A stretch of 24,718 nucleotides of DNA from Chloroflexota bacterium. Its GTDB lineage: Bacteria > Chloroflexota > Dehalococcoidia > DSTF01 > JACRBR01. The notes under the pieces were generated by a model that saw nothing but the letters and a program-made list of their open reading frames with translations, was not told where the DNA came from and ran no database searches. Shown here one piece after another: positions 13,605 to 21,500 of this stretch (its first letter is position 1; the number at the start of each line of letters is the position of its first letter). Location: the NCBI GenBank assembly GCA_016213125.1, contig JACRBR010000041.1:1-24718 (forward strand), in the 5' to 3' direction. The translations under genes and the position numbers were made by a program.

Positions 13605-15956
13605 TTACACGTTCGCCGTCACACTCTCGAGCGCCCGCGAGAGTCCCGTTTCATACGCGGCTTCCGCTTCGCGCAGCGACACGTCGATGGTCACATAGTG
13701 AGGCGAGATCTTGATCCTAGAGCCGCCAGTCGTTCCGAGCTCGAGGACTCCGACCCCGGCCTTCTCGGCGACCTCCAGGAAAGCTTCCGCATCCTTGTCC
13801 ACGTACGAGATCAAGACGGTTGATTGCATCTCGCCGAACCAGTTGACATCATCCCGCTCACCCTGATCAGCCACGGAGGCTCCCACACCGCCTGCAATGC
13901 ACGACTCACCCACCGCGACCGCAAGTCCACCAACGCCAACGTCATGGGCGCTTGCCAGCAAGTTGCGCTCGATAGCACGTGCAAGAAACGTCTGAAGGCG
14001 GGCCTCCGCGCTAACGTCGATGTCCGGTTTGCCCGCCACAAGCGCTTCCTTGCGGCAGGTGTACTGAGATCCAGCGAGTGCCGCGCTATACCGCCAACTC
14101 TCCCAGTTGTCCCGCATGCCGTAGACGATCGCTACCTCGAGATCGGCCTGAGGAAACCCCATCGGCACCACGCGATCGACATCCTCGATCAACCCCACCA
14201 TCCCCACCACAGGCGTCGGCCAGATCGCCTCGCCGTTCGTCTCGTTGTACAGGCTCACGTTCCCGCTGATCACCGGGATCCCCAGCGCCTTCGCCGCGTC
14301 CGCCATCCCCCGGATCGCTTCCTTTAGCTGGAAGTACACCTCGGGTTTTTCCGGGTTCCCGAAGTTCAGGCAGTTCGTCATCCCGATCGGCCGGGCCCCC
14401 GTGCACGCCACGTTGCGCGCCGCCTCAGCCACCGCGATCGCCCCGCCAACGTAGGGATCGAGGTACGTGTACGCCGCGTTCCCGTCCGTCGCGATCGCCA
14501 GCGCCTTCTTCGTGCCCTTGATCCGGATCACTGCCGCGTCGCTCCCCGGCCCCACCACCGTGTTCGTGCCTACCTGATGGTCGTACTGCCGCCACACCAG
14601 CCGCTTCGAAGCGATCTCCGGCGACGCCAGCAGCTCGAGCAGCGTGTCGCTCGCGATCGTCGCGCGCTCACTTCCGTTATAGGCATCCTGCCCAACGTCG
14701 GGCAGCGTCGTGAGATCGACCTGCTGCAACTCCGTCAGCCACTCCGGCTTCACAGCATCCCGCACGTAGGTTGGCGCCTCCGTCAGCAGCTTCGCCGGGA
14801 TCGCAGCGACCTCCACCGGCCCGTCGTGGATCCGCACCACGCCGTCATCCGTCACCACGCCGATTGTCGCGCAGTGCAGCTCCCAGCGCTCGAACAGCTT
14901 TCGCACGTCCGGCTCATGTTCGGGCCTCACGATGACCAGCATTCGCTCCTGCGACTCGCTGAGCATCACCTCGTACGGCGTCATGCCCGCTTCGCGCCGT
15001 GGCACCTTCGCCACGTCGATGATCAGGCCCGTCTCCGCCTTCGCCGCGCACTCGACCGTGCTGCTCGTCAGCCCCGCCGCCCCCAGGTCCTGCAGGCCCA
15101 CCACCCACCCGTGGTGCTCCTCCGTCAACTGCAGGCACGCCTCCATCAGCAGCTTCTCCAGGAACGGGTTCCCCACCTGCACCGCCGGGCGCCGCTCCTC
15201 CGACGATTCGTCGAGCTGGACGCTCGCGAACGTCGCGCCGTGGATGCCGTCGCGTCCGGTATCCGCGCCCACCAGCAGTAGCAGATTCCCAGGCCCGTCG
15301 GCCCGAGCCTTCACCAGCTTGTCGATCTTCGCCACGCCCACGCACATCGCGTTCACCAGCGGATTCCCGCTGTACGACGGCGAGAACGACACCTCGCCGC
15401 CCACGGTCGGGATCCCCAGGCAGTTCCCGTACCCGCCGATCCCCGCCACCACGCCATTGACCAGGTGCCGGTTCCGCGCCGCGACCTCGGCCGTCGTCTC
15501 CGGCAGATACGCACGCAGCGGCACGCCCGGCACGGGATGCCGCGGCTCCGTCGGCTGCAACGGCCCGAATCGCAGCGAGTCGAGCAGTGCCACCGGCCGC
15601 GCGCCCATCGCGAAGATGTCGCGCACGATGCCACCGACGCCCGTCGCCGCGCCCTCATACGGCTCGATCGCCGACGGGTGGTTGTGCGACTCGATCTTGA
15701 ACGCCACGCACAAGCCGTCGCCGATGTCGATGACCCCGGCGTTCTCTTCGCCGACCTTGGTCAGCACGCCCGCGCCCTCGGAGGGAAACATCTTCAGTAG
15801 CGGCCGGCTGTTCTTGTACCCGCAGTGCTCGGACCACATTGCCCCGAACATGCCCAATTCGACCTCGTTCGGCTCGCGGTCCAGCAGCGAGACGATACGG
15901 TCGTACTCCTCGCGGGTGAGTGAGAGCTGGTCCAGGGTGCGCTGGTCTGGGGGCAC
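13605..15956 (-). CDS. purL: Phosphoribosylformylglycinamidine synthase subunit PurL
   Basis: A 783-residue small-type PurL. It catalyses the ATP-dependent fourth step of purine synthesis, converting FGAR to FGAM with ammonia from glutamine supplied by PurQ, bridged by PurS. Diagnostic stretches include EVELGMFGAMWSEHCGYKNS, VAFKIESHNHPSAIEPYEGA with GVGGIVRDIFAMGARP, the glycine-rich QDLGAAGLTSSTVE, and in the second half TDGNAAYTYLDPYVGG and GISGNVSLYNE-like text (IPVISGNVSLYNETNGE). GTG 15956 is the only start before the conserved region; it has no ribosome-binding site but a -10-like box 5 nt upstream, suggesting a leaderless transcript. purQ and purS are not adjacent. Length is at the upper end for the family. 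Confidence 0.97.
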   Translation of the reverse strand: MPPDQRTLDQLSLTREEYDRIVSLLDREPNEVELGMFGAMWSEHCGYKNSRPLLKMFPSEGAGVLTKVGEENAGVIDIGDGLCVAFKIESHNHPSAIEPYEGAATGVGGIVRDIFAMGARPVALLDSLRFGPLQPTEPRHPVPGVPLRAYLPETTAEVAARNRHLVNGVVAGIGGYGNCLGIPTVGGEVSFSPSYSGNPLVNAMCVGVAKIDKLVKARADGPGNLLLLVGADTGRDGIHGATFASVQLDESSEERRPAVQVGNPFLEKLLMEACLQLTEEHHGWVVGLQDLGAAGLTSSTVECAAKAETGLIIDVAKVPRREAGMTPYEVMLSESQERMLVIVRPEHEPDVRKLFERWELHCATIGVVTDDGVVRIHDGPVEVAAIPAKLLTEAPTYVRDAVKPEWLTELQQVDLTTLPDVGQDAYNGSERATIASDTLLELLASPEIASKRLVWRQYDHQVGTNTVVGPGSDAAVIRIKGTKKALAIATDGNAAYTYLDPYVGGAIAVAEAARNVACTGARPIGMTNCLNFGNPEKPEVYFQLKEAIRGMADAAKALGIPVISGNVSLYNETNGEAIWPTPVVGMVGLIEDVDRVVPMGFPQADLEVAIVYGMRDNWESWRYSAALAGSQYTCRKEALVAGKPDIDVSAEARLQTFLARAIERNLLASAHDVGVGGLAVAVGESCIAGGVGASVADQGERDDVNWFGEMQSTVLISYVDKDAEAFLEVAEKAGVGVLELGTTGGSRIKISPHYVTIDVSLREAEAAYETGLSRALESVTANV

Positions 15957-15961
15957 GGGTC

Positions 15962-15967
15962 AGGATA
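15962..15967 (-). promoter_or_regulatory. -10-like TATCCT, leaderless start of purL
   Basis: Read on the minus strand, TATCCT is followed by five bases and the purL GTG. No clear -35 box is seen. It belongs to the same pattern as the boxes before GTG 8286, GTG 17810 and ATG 23144. Confidence 0.45.
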
Positions 15968-16026
15968 CCGGCCGGCGATGGTAGCTTCTAGCCTGATGCG
16001 GCTCGGCGCCCACGCCAGCTGTTTAC

Positions 16027-17115
16027 CTACCGGAACGAGAACCGGATTTCACCCCCCATTGTGAAGTAGGTGAGGGCACACACGGCCGACGAGCGAGGGA
16101 CAGCGAAGAAGATGGTCACACGGTCCCTGCCGCCCGTCCAGTACACGTCGAAGCTGTCTCCATCGTAGTCCTCGACGCTGTAGCGCTCGTTTTGGAGGGC
16201 CACACTGTCGCAGTCCTCCAGGGAAAAGAACATGGGCGCAAAGAAGGTTGGCAGCCAACCATCCTTCTCCGCTTCGACATCAAACGACGTCGTGAAGCTT
16301 GTCCGCTCGGAATCCAACAGGGTTAGCCTCAGGCTACCCGCCTTTGCGCTGGGATGCTCCCGCGCAATCGCGCCCTCGGCCAATGACGTATGGACGGTGT
16401 CCGCGCGAGAGAAGATGGACTGCAGCTGGACGGCATACAGCGCGACATACGCCACGAAGAACGGCAGTCCGATGACACCTGAAACGACCTCGTTTCCTGG
16501 CCGAGCATCTGCGCTGATACTGTAGGGGGGATACTCGTCGCGAAGAAGCGCCATGTAGGCGAACTGGCGAAGATACCAGCGCATCACACCGGCCGCGAAC
16601 TTGTGGAGCCCGCGGGGGTAACTCCCCGTGAACAGGATCGCCCACCAGGCGATGAACGTGATGAAGAAGAACGCCAACTGGACGAAGTAGAAGACTATGT
16701 AGTTCGGGATGACCGTGATGAAGCGGACGAACAGGCGGAACCGCGATTGTCGCTCGGCGCGCGGTATGTCGAGGCTCAGTGCGTACTCACCCAGCTCCCA
16801 CGAAAACGGGGGATACTCGTCGCGCAGCAGCGCCGCATATGCGAAAACGTTCGCCATCCAACGCAGTACACCCGCGTTGAAGTCGAAGAACGCCTTCGGA
16901 TATCGCCCCGTAAAGAGGATGCCGAACCAGGCAATGACCGTCAGGATCTCCAACGGGATGAAGAGCAGGTAGGTGACGATCAATTGCGGGATGACCAGAA
17001 TGAGCCGGAAGAACGAACTCAGCCGCGATAGTCGTACCGGGTACGCGACGTCAAACCGGACCGGATGCGGCATCTGCCGTGCATTCGGCGGCAGTTTTGA
17101 GGCGAAGTCTTGCAT
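16027..17115 (-). CDS. Membrane protein with two DUF4389 modules and a C-terminal domain
   Basis: A 362-residue protein. Two similar modules (about 17-105 and 115-205) each contain hydrophobic segments (for example LILVIPQLIVTYLLFI, VIPNYIVFYFVQLAFFF), an AW..ILFTG.YP signature and an ending LLRDEYPP(F/Y)S, as in the DUF4389 family. A further hydrophobic segment (about 215-232) leads to a C-terminal domain of about 120 residues that is probably extracytoplasmic, with no recognised motif. The start ATG 17115 follows the previous gene's stop by 3 nt and has no ribosome-binding site of its own, so translation is coupled. The function of DUF4389 is not established. Confidence 0.88.
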   Translation of the reverse strand: MQDFASKLPPNARQMPHPVRFDVAYPVRLSRLSSFFRLILVIPQLIVTYLLFIPLEILTVIAWFGILFTGRYPKAFFDFNAGVLRWMANVFAYAALLRDEYPPFSWELGEYALSLDIPRAERQSRFRLFVRFITVIPNYIVFYFVQLAFFFITFIAWWAILFTGSYPRGLHKFAAGVMRWYLRQFAYMALLRDEYPPYSISADARPGNEVVSGVIGLPFFVAYVALYAVQLQSIFSRADTVHTSLAEGAIAREHPSAKAGSLRLTLLDSERTSFTTSFDVEAEKDGWLPTFFAPMFFSLEDCDSVALQNERYSVEDYDGDSFDVYWTGGRDRVTIFFAVPRSSAVCALTYFTMGGEIRFSFR

Positions 17116-17118
17116 CCG

Positions 17119-17709
17119 CTAGTCGAGGCTGAACGGCGGGTACTGGTCGTGCATGAAGAACGCGTACGTCGTGGCCCGCAGCGACCACCGCTGCACGCCC
17201 ACCACGAACTTGAACGCGCCCTCCGGGTACTTTCCGCCCACAAGCACCATGATCCCGCCATAGATCACCACAAAGCTCGCGATGAACCCCAGGATGCCGA
17301 GGATGATGAAGTGCGGGATCGCCAAAATCCATTTGTACAACGGCGCCCACCGCTGCAGGTTGTCGGGCGTGTCGATCTCTATCGTCACGGGATACTGGCC
17401 CGCGTCCATCGAAAACGGCGGGTAGTCGTCCCGAAGCAGGTCATAGTACGCCGTTGCGTTCGCCTGCCACCGCATGATCCCGTAATTGAAGTTGAACAAC
17501 CCTTCCGGGTATTTCCCCGTAAACAGGATCGCGAAGAACGCGACAAGCGACAGCGCTCCCCACACATAGTTCAGCGCCCCGACGATGATTAGATGCGGGA
17601 TCCCGAGGATCCATTTCACGAACGTCAGCTTCGACATCGACTCCGGGTACTGCACGTCGAACCGGACGGGAAACGAGGCGAGTTGACCTGCTGCCATCGT
17701 GGCTGCCAT
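17119..17709 (-). CDS. Membrane protein with two DUF4389 modules
   Basis: A 196-residue protein built almost wholly of two DUF4389 modules: (F)PVRFDVQYPE...WILGIPHLII...FFAILFTGKYPEGLFNFNYGIMRW...LLRDDYPPFS and a second copy with WILAIPHFII...MVLVGGKYPEGAFKFVVGVQRW...MHDQYPPFS at the very C-terminus. Each module has about two transmembrane segments. The start has GGAGG five bases before ATG 17709. It heads a two-gene operon with the larger DUF4389 protein. The shared modules suggest a hetero-oligomeric membrane complex (inferred); function is unknown. Confidence 0.88.
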   Translation of the reverse strand: MAATMAAGQLASFPVRFDVQYPESMSKLTFVKWILGIPHLIIVGALNYVWGALSLVAFFAILFTGKYPEGLFNFNYGIMRWQANATAYYDLLRDDYPPFSMDAGQYPVTIEIDTPDNLQRWAPLYKWILAIPHFIILGILGFIASFVVIYGGIMVLVGGKYPEGAFKFVVGVQRWSLRATTYAFFMHDQYPPFSLD

Positions 17710-17797
17710 GGGAACCTCCTGCTCCTACGAATTCTGCGCCTACTCTGCGGCTTCCACCGTCCGCCTGTCAATAGGTGCGCGGCACATTCCGCGCTGG

Positions 17798-17803
17798 TAG
17801 AGT
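17798..17803 (+). promoter_or_regulatory. -10-like TAGAGT giving a leaderless start at GTG 17810
   Basis: TAGAGT, six bases, then GTG. There is no ribosome-binding site before this GTG and no good -35 hexamer, which fits a leaderless transcript. Confidence 0.45.
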
Positions 17804-17809
17804 GCGCCG

Positions 17810-18034
17810 GTGCGGCTCCAGCGCAATGACATAATCCTTGTGGTCATCGGCGTCTTCCTGGGCGCCGCCGCCGCCGCCGGCTACGGCGCCTGGCGCGCGG
17901 TCAGCCGCGAGAGCATCTCCGCCACCGCCCGCTGGTCCGAGTTCGGCGAAGCCATCCTCTTCCCGGGCACCCTCATCGCCGTCGCCATCGCCGCCATGGT
18001 CTGGCTCGGCTGGAAGGCCAACATCGACGGATAA
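17810..18034 (+). CDS. Small two-helix membrane protein
   Basis: A 74-residue protein with hydrophobic segments at about 8-26 (IILVVIGVFLGAAAAAGY) and 48-66 (AILFPGTLIAVAIAAMVWLGW), joined by a polar loop with Arg, Glu and Trp. Nearly every codon ends in C or G, as in the neighbouring genes, which supports a real gene despite its size. It starts at GTG without a ribosome-binding site but with a well placed -10-like box. It is divergent from the DUF4389 operon and shares a 100-bp gap with it. No family was recognised. Confidence 0.75.
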   Translation: MRLQRNDIILVVIGVFLGAAAAAGYGAWRAVSRESISATARWSEFGEAILFPGTLIAVAIAAMVWLGWKANIDG

Positions 18035-18035
18035 G

Positions 18036-18068
18036 GCCGGGCCCGCGCCCGCAGCCCGGCGCGGGCGC
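18036..18068. terminator. Overlapping GC hairpins between convergent genes
   Basis: GCCGGGC (18036-18042) pairs with GCCCGGC (18054-18060), and alternatively GCGCCCGC (18045-18052) with GCGGGCGC (18061-18068). Only 44 bp separate the two converging genes, so a bidirectional terminator is likely, though no T-run follows. Confidence 0.5.
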
Positions 18069-18078
18069 GCGGGGACAC

Positions 18079-19278
18079 TCACACCAACACCAGCGGCACG
18101 CGCACCTCGTCGGGGTGCAGCCCTCCGTGAAACCCGATCATCGCGGTCTCCAATGGAAGCGAGACCGTGTACGAACGGAGCGCGATCCCGACGTAGTCGC
18201 CGAGGCGTCGCCGGGTTCCGTCCGACATACGGGCGGGCCCAAACAAGCACAAATCGTCCGCCTCGTCTGTGGTCAACAGCGCAAACTGCCCTGCGAACCG
18301 CTCCCGGAAGACGCGCTCGAACTCAGTGTGTTTCCCGGCTGCCGCGTGGAAGGCCGGCGTCCGCGGCTCGCACGACGGCGGCACGCGGAGGAGCCGCAAC
18401 AACGGATCGCTCTCCCGAAGCTCCGTCTGCTGCCCCGGCGGCACGTCGATCTGCCCGTGATCCGCCGTGAGCACGATGCGGGCACGACCCCGCAGGCGCT
18501 CCGTGAGCATCTCGACGCGCGACCGTACGAGCTTCATCGCGCGCCGAACCCCCTTCGAATCGATCCCGTGCTCGTGTTCGGCTGTGTCGACGAATGGCGC
18601 GTACAGGTACGTCCACGTGGGCTCCGTCGCACGTTCGATGAATGCGCACGCAGCCTCCACGCCCGCCCGCAGCGATCCGTAGCCAAAGCTCGGCGCGTCA
18701 CCGGATGAGTAGCGTGAGTACACGCTTCCATGGATGCGCTTCGGCATCACGCGGAGCTGTTGGCGCGTCATTCGCGGCCCCAGGGCCACGCCCGGGAAAG
18801 CCACGTCGGGCGTCACGCCATACGCCCGGGCGTCCTTTTTCGAGAAACGCTCTATGAACGGCAGGACCGTCGCCGTGAGCCCGTACGCGGGAAGATATGT
18901 CCACCAGCCCGGCACGCCGTGTTCCCCCGGCCACAGCCCCGTCGCGATGCTCGTCAGGGCTGGCGCTGTCGACGACGGAAACACCGACCGCAGTTCCATG
19001 ACGGTGTGCGCCCGAAGGAACTCATCTGGCCCCTCGCGTTCGACGAGGTTCATGCCCAGCCCGTCGATCAAAACGAAGACGAGGTGTTCGTGCTCGCCGA
19101 TGACCTCCGCGATTCGCCGCGCGTTCGGTCCCACCTCCTGCCCCTTGACGCCGCACAGCACTGCCAGCGCCCGTGCAAGGTCCACAGTGTTCGCGACGGC
19201 AGCGTCAGGCCGGATCAGCGAACCGTCTTCGAACGCCGCGAGGAGGCGCGGGACATCGCCCACACCGGTGGGGCTCAC
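18079..19278 (-). CDS. Alkaline phosphatase / nucleotide pyrophosphatase-fold hydrolase
   Basis: A 399-residue protein of the type I phosphodiesterase/nucleotide pyrophosphatase group. Metal and catalytic residues in order are Asp72 in FVLIDGLGMN, the nucleophile Thr104 in SVFPSSTAPALTS, Asp231/His235 in FVDTAEHEHG, Asp273-His274 in TADHGQID, and His384 near the end (FHGGLHPDEVRVPL). All expected elements are present, so it is probably active on a phosphoester or phosphodiester. No signal peptide is visible, so a cytoplasmic location is likely. The start is GTG 19278, overlapping the stop of the DinB-like gene as GTGA, which couples the two. Substrate is unknown. Confidence 0.9.
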   Translation of the reverse strand: MSPTGVGDVPRLLAAFEDGSLIRPDAAVANTVDLARALAVLCGVKGQEVGPNARRIAEVIGEHEHLVFVLIDGLGMNLVEREGPDEFLRAHTVMELRSVFPSSTAPALTSIATGLWPGEHGVPGWWTYLPAYGLTATVLPFIERFSKKDARAYGVTPDVAFPGVALGPRMTRQQLRVMPKRIHGSVYSRYSSGDAPSFGYGSLRAGVEAACAFIERATEPTWTYLYAPFVDTAEHEHGIDSKGVRRAMKLVRSRVEMLTERLRGRARIVLTADHGQIDVPPGQQTELRESDPLLRLLRVPPSCEPRTPAFHAAAGKHTEFERVFRERFAGQFALLTTDEADDLCLFGPARMSDGTRRRLGDYVGIALRSYTVSLPLETAMIGFHGGLHPDEVRVPLVLV

Positions 19279-19823
19279 AACGGCGCGCCTTTGAGGCCCA
19301 TCAGTCCCTTCAGCATCTGCACTTCGCCAAGGTGCTCTGACGTGTGGCCGATCGCGAAGAACGCGATCGTCTCCGCCTTCGACATCACGTCCACACCCTG
19401 ATACACGCCGGTGAAGAACGGCAGCTTGATCTCCGCCGCCGCCTCTTCGTCCGAGATCGACCCCAGGTACGACGCCTCACTCTCTCCGACGGCCTTCGCG
19501 TACGCCAGCACTTCGCCCACATCCAGCCGCAGCCCCGCGATCTGCTCGCGCGAAAGGCCGTTCCCGAACGGCGTCACCCCCGTCTGCTCGACCGGCAGCC
19601 GCGCCGCCCATCCCTGCGAGGTGAACACGCTCGGCCGTCCCATCACGACGCCGTGCAGGATCTCGTCCTCCGCGCGGTACGTGTGCCACAGGGCGAAGAT
19701 GATCGATGTATCGTGTGCCTCCGGCTGCCACCGCAGTTGCTCCGGGGTCAACCCCTCCACCAGCATCTCCGGATACCAGTGCCAGAACGCCAGATTCTTC
19801 ATCAGCGCAACATTCGCCGCCAC
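19275..19823 (-). CDS. DinB-family (four-helix, metal-binding) protein
   Basis: A 182-residue protein. The frame is open to 20099, but GTG 19823 is chosen because AAGGAGGAG sits 5 nt before it, the length then matches DinB proteins (about 150-180), and the 5' extension overlaps the next gene and is unlike a protein. Helical text with spaced histidines is visible: LAFWHWYPEML, IIFALWHTYRAEDEILH and FFAIGHTSEHLGEVQMLKGL; His in the second and third are likely metal ligands. DinB/YfiT proteins often act as thiol-dependent transferases or detoxification enzymes, but the substrate here is unknown. It is translationally coupled to the phosphodiesterase gene downstream. Confidence 0.85.
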   Translation of the reverse strand: MAANVALMKNLAFWHWYPEMLVEGLTPEQLRWQPEAHDTSIIFALWHTYRAEDEILHGVVMGRPSVFTSQGWAARLPVEQTGVTPFGNGLSREQIAGLRLDVGEVLAYAKAVGESEASYLGSISDEEAAAEIKLPFFTGVYQGVDVMSKAETIAFFAIGHTSEHLGEVQMLKGLMGLKGAPL

Positions 19824-19916
19824 GTTCTCCTCCTTCGATGCACCTGCGCCCACCATATGCACGGGCGCAGATCGCGTCGCCGTGCAGTGACATCCAGATG
19901 TTAGGGCCGGTCGGAA

Positions 19917-19945
19917 GTAGGGGCGAGGCAATGCCTCGCCCCTGC
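19917..19945. repeat. Long near-perfect palindrome (REP-like)
   Basis: AGGGGCGAGGCA (19919-19930), one base, then its exact complement TGCCTCGCCCCT (19932-19943); the pairing extends two more positions on each side with one G-T pair. It lies in the gap between two co-directional minus-strand genes. Its length and symmetry exceed a normal terminator stem and suggest a dispersed palindromic repeat. Confidence 0.6.
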
Positions 19946-19962
19946 GCGACAAACCAAGTACT

Positions 19963-19984
19963 CGTGCCTGGGCAGGCCCGCACG
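19963..19984 (-). terminator. Hairpin after the unknown membrane-protein gene
   Basis: CGTGC (19963-19967) pairs with GCACG (19980-19984), and inside GGGC (19970-19973) with GCCC (19976-19979). On the minus strand it lies 25 nt past the stop at 20009 and is followed by AGTACTTGGTTTGTC, a moderately T-rich run. Confidence 0.5.
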
Positions 19985-20008
19985 ATTCACACTCTTTAGT
20001 GACCGTCT

Positions 20009-20857
20009 CTACCGATAGTCCAAAGCCATCGCCGCCCGGCGCGACAGCGTCGATCCCACAGCCCCAAGTCCGACGATCACCGCCCCACCGACAACGCATG
20101 CCAACCCGTTTCGCACCGGCAGCCCCGCGAGGTCCTCAATCACGCCGAAGAACTCGGTCCGCACGTACTCTCCGCCCTGTGCGCCCGTGTATCCCATCAC
20201 CGCAAGCCCGCCGACCAGCACCGCAGCCCCCGCCGCCGCCAGCACCAGCCCCGGCGCCACCAGCCTGCCCCATCCCCGGCACGCCGCGATTGTCGCCGCG
20301 CACAACCCGCTCGCCACGATAAGCAGCGCCACGGTCGCGATTCCATAGCGCGCGTGGTTCTTGTCCGTGAGCTGTCCCAGTACCCGGTCCGTGATCCCGG
20401 CGATCGAGAACATCCCACTGCTCCCCTTCGCCTTCGCCGACTCCCGCAGCACCCCGGTCCCGTGCTCGTACAGGCGGTTGCCGGACCGCTCGAGCATCAG
20501 GGTTCGCAGCTCGTCCTTGGATACCCCCAGCACCTCGTCCCGCGTCAACCCCAGCGCGATCGGATAGTCCTCCAGCGCGACGCTGTCGCCCGGCTCTGAC
20601 GCCTGCGCCTGCTCTTGCATCCCGTCATAGTGCCGTTGCAGCAGGCCATCGATCTCGGTCAGCGCGGCGGTCGCCCGCTGCAGCGACTCCTTCGCCGTCC
20701 CTTCGGAGGAGGCCTGGTACATCTGCAGCGATCCCAGCGCCACTGTGAGGGTCACGAACGCGGCGAAGCCAAGCATCCATTTCGCGACGCTACGCTCATC
20801 AGCGGTTGCTGGCCGGTGATCGACGGCGGGACGGTACGACGACTGCGGGTAGGCCAC
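20009..20857 (-). CDS. Membrane protein of unknown function
   Basis: A 282-residue protein with one N-terminal membrane helix (about 27-47), an extracytoplasmic region of about 125 residues rich in Glu, Gln and Ala that is probably helical (LQRATAALTEIDGLLQRHYDGMQEQAQA), and three C-terminal membrane helices (about 172-190, 200-222 and 253-272). The start is GTG 20857 with GGAG about 7 nt upstream, 3 nt after the RDD stop. The layout of a helix, a helical outer domain and then further helices recalls sensory or channel-like proteins, but no family was recognised. It is co-transcribed with the RDD gene. Confidence 0.82.
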   Translation of the reverse strand: MAYPQSSYRPAVDHRPATADERSVAKWMLGFAAFVTLTVALGSLQMYQASSEGTAKESLQRATAALTEIDGLLQRHYDGMQEQAQASEPGDSVALEDYPIALGLTRDEVLGVSKDELRTLMLERSGNRLYEHGTGVLRESAKAKGSSGMFSIAGITDRVLGQLTDKNHARYGIATVALLIVASGLCAATIAACRGWGRLVAPGLVLAAAGAAVLVGGLAVMGYTGAQGGEYVRTEFFGVIEDLAGLPVRNGLACVVGGAVIVGLGAVGSTLSRRAAMALDYR

Positions 20858-20860
20858 CGA

Positions 20861-21442
20861 CTACTCCGCCGGTACCGTGACGACGCGTGCCACGCGGTCA
20901 TGTAGGGCGCGATGATTGCGGTCCATCGAGGCGGAAATTAGCGCGATTAGCGGTGACGCCACGCACAGCGTCACGATCACACCAAACAGCACGAACACCA
21001 GCCGGCTCGCCAGGATAGAGATCACGCCGAGCAACGGAAAACCCGCGACCATGGTCATGGGCCAGCTAAAGAGCAGCGGGTTGAAGCAGAACCACCAGAC
21101 CGCCACGTCGCGCGGGCGTAGCGCCGCTCCACCCTCCAGCAACAGCTTCAACCCCGCGACGTACTGTCCACCGGTCTGTCCGCGCGTGGTCAGCAGCGCG
21201 ATATTCAGCGCCGACCAGATCAGTGGCACGCCGACGCCGACAGTCGCCAGGAATGTGTAAATCTGCGGATCGCTCGGGTCGTTCTCAGCCCAGCTTGTGC
21301 TCGCCAGCAAGATGAATCCCGCCAGCACCGTGAGCAGCATCGTGATCGCCGCGAAGATCACCATATCCACGGCGTAGCCGCCGATGCGCGCACGCAGGTG
21401 CGTCGCGCCCGCTTCGCGCTCCGCCGTTCGCGGCAGTGTCAT
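20861..21442 (-). CDS. RDD-family membrane protein
   Basis: A 193-residue protein from ATG 21442. The frame is open further upstream, but the RDD-type beginning (HLRARIGGYAVDMVIF) lies soon after this ATG and a promoter sits 50 nt before it. Membrane segments are visible at about 27-48, 66-90, 115-140 and 148-175. The pattern of Arg and Asp in the first helix (RIGGYAVDMVI), with GQTGGQYVAGLKLL after the second, is typical of the family. Proposed roles of RDD proteins include transport. The C-terminal text MDRNHRALHDRVARVVTV is also family-like. It leads an operon with the unknown membrane protein, 3 nt apart. Confidence 0.85.
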   Translation of the reverse strand: MTLPRTAEREAGATHLRARIGGYAVDMVIFAAITMLLTVLAGFILLASTSWAENDPSDPQIYTFLATVGVGVPLIWSALNIALLTTRGQTGGQYVAGLKLLLEGGAALRPRDVAVWWFCFNPLLFSWPMTMVAGFPLLGVISILASRLVFVLFGVIVTLCVASPLIALISASMDRNHRALHDRVARVVTVPAE

Positions 21443-21491
21443 CTCGTTCGTGCGTGCGATGGTGCGCCTCGTGCGGTGTGTGATCGCGCTG

Positions 21492-21500
21492 AGTATATCA
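21492..21500 (-). promoter_or_regulatory. Extended -10 promoter for the RDD gene
   Basis: On the minus strand TGATATACT combines TATACT (one mismatch to TATAAT) with a TGN extension. It lies inside the last codons of the nitrilase-like gene, 50 nt before ATG 21442. The -35 region is weak, as is usual for extended -10 promoters. Confidence 0.5.

Noticed and set aside
19824..20099. N-terminal extension of the DinB-like protein to 20099
   Set aside because: It overlaps the 3' end of the membrane-protein gene and crosses the terminator and palindrome; the text is not protein-like, and GTG 19823 has a good ribosome-binding site.
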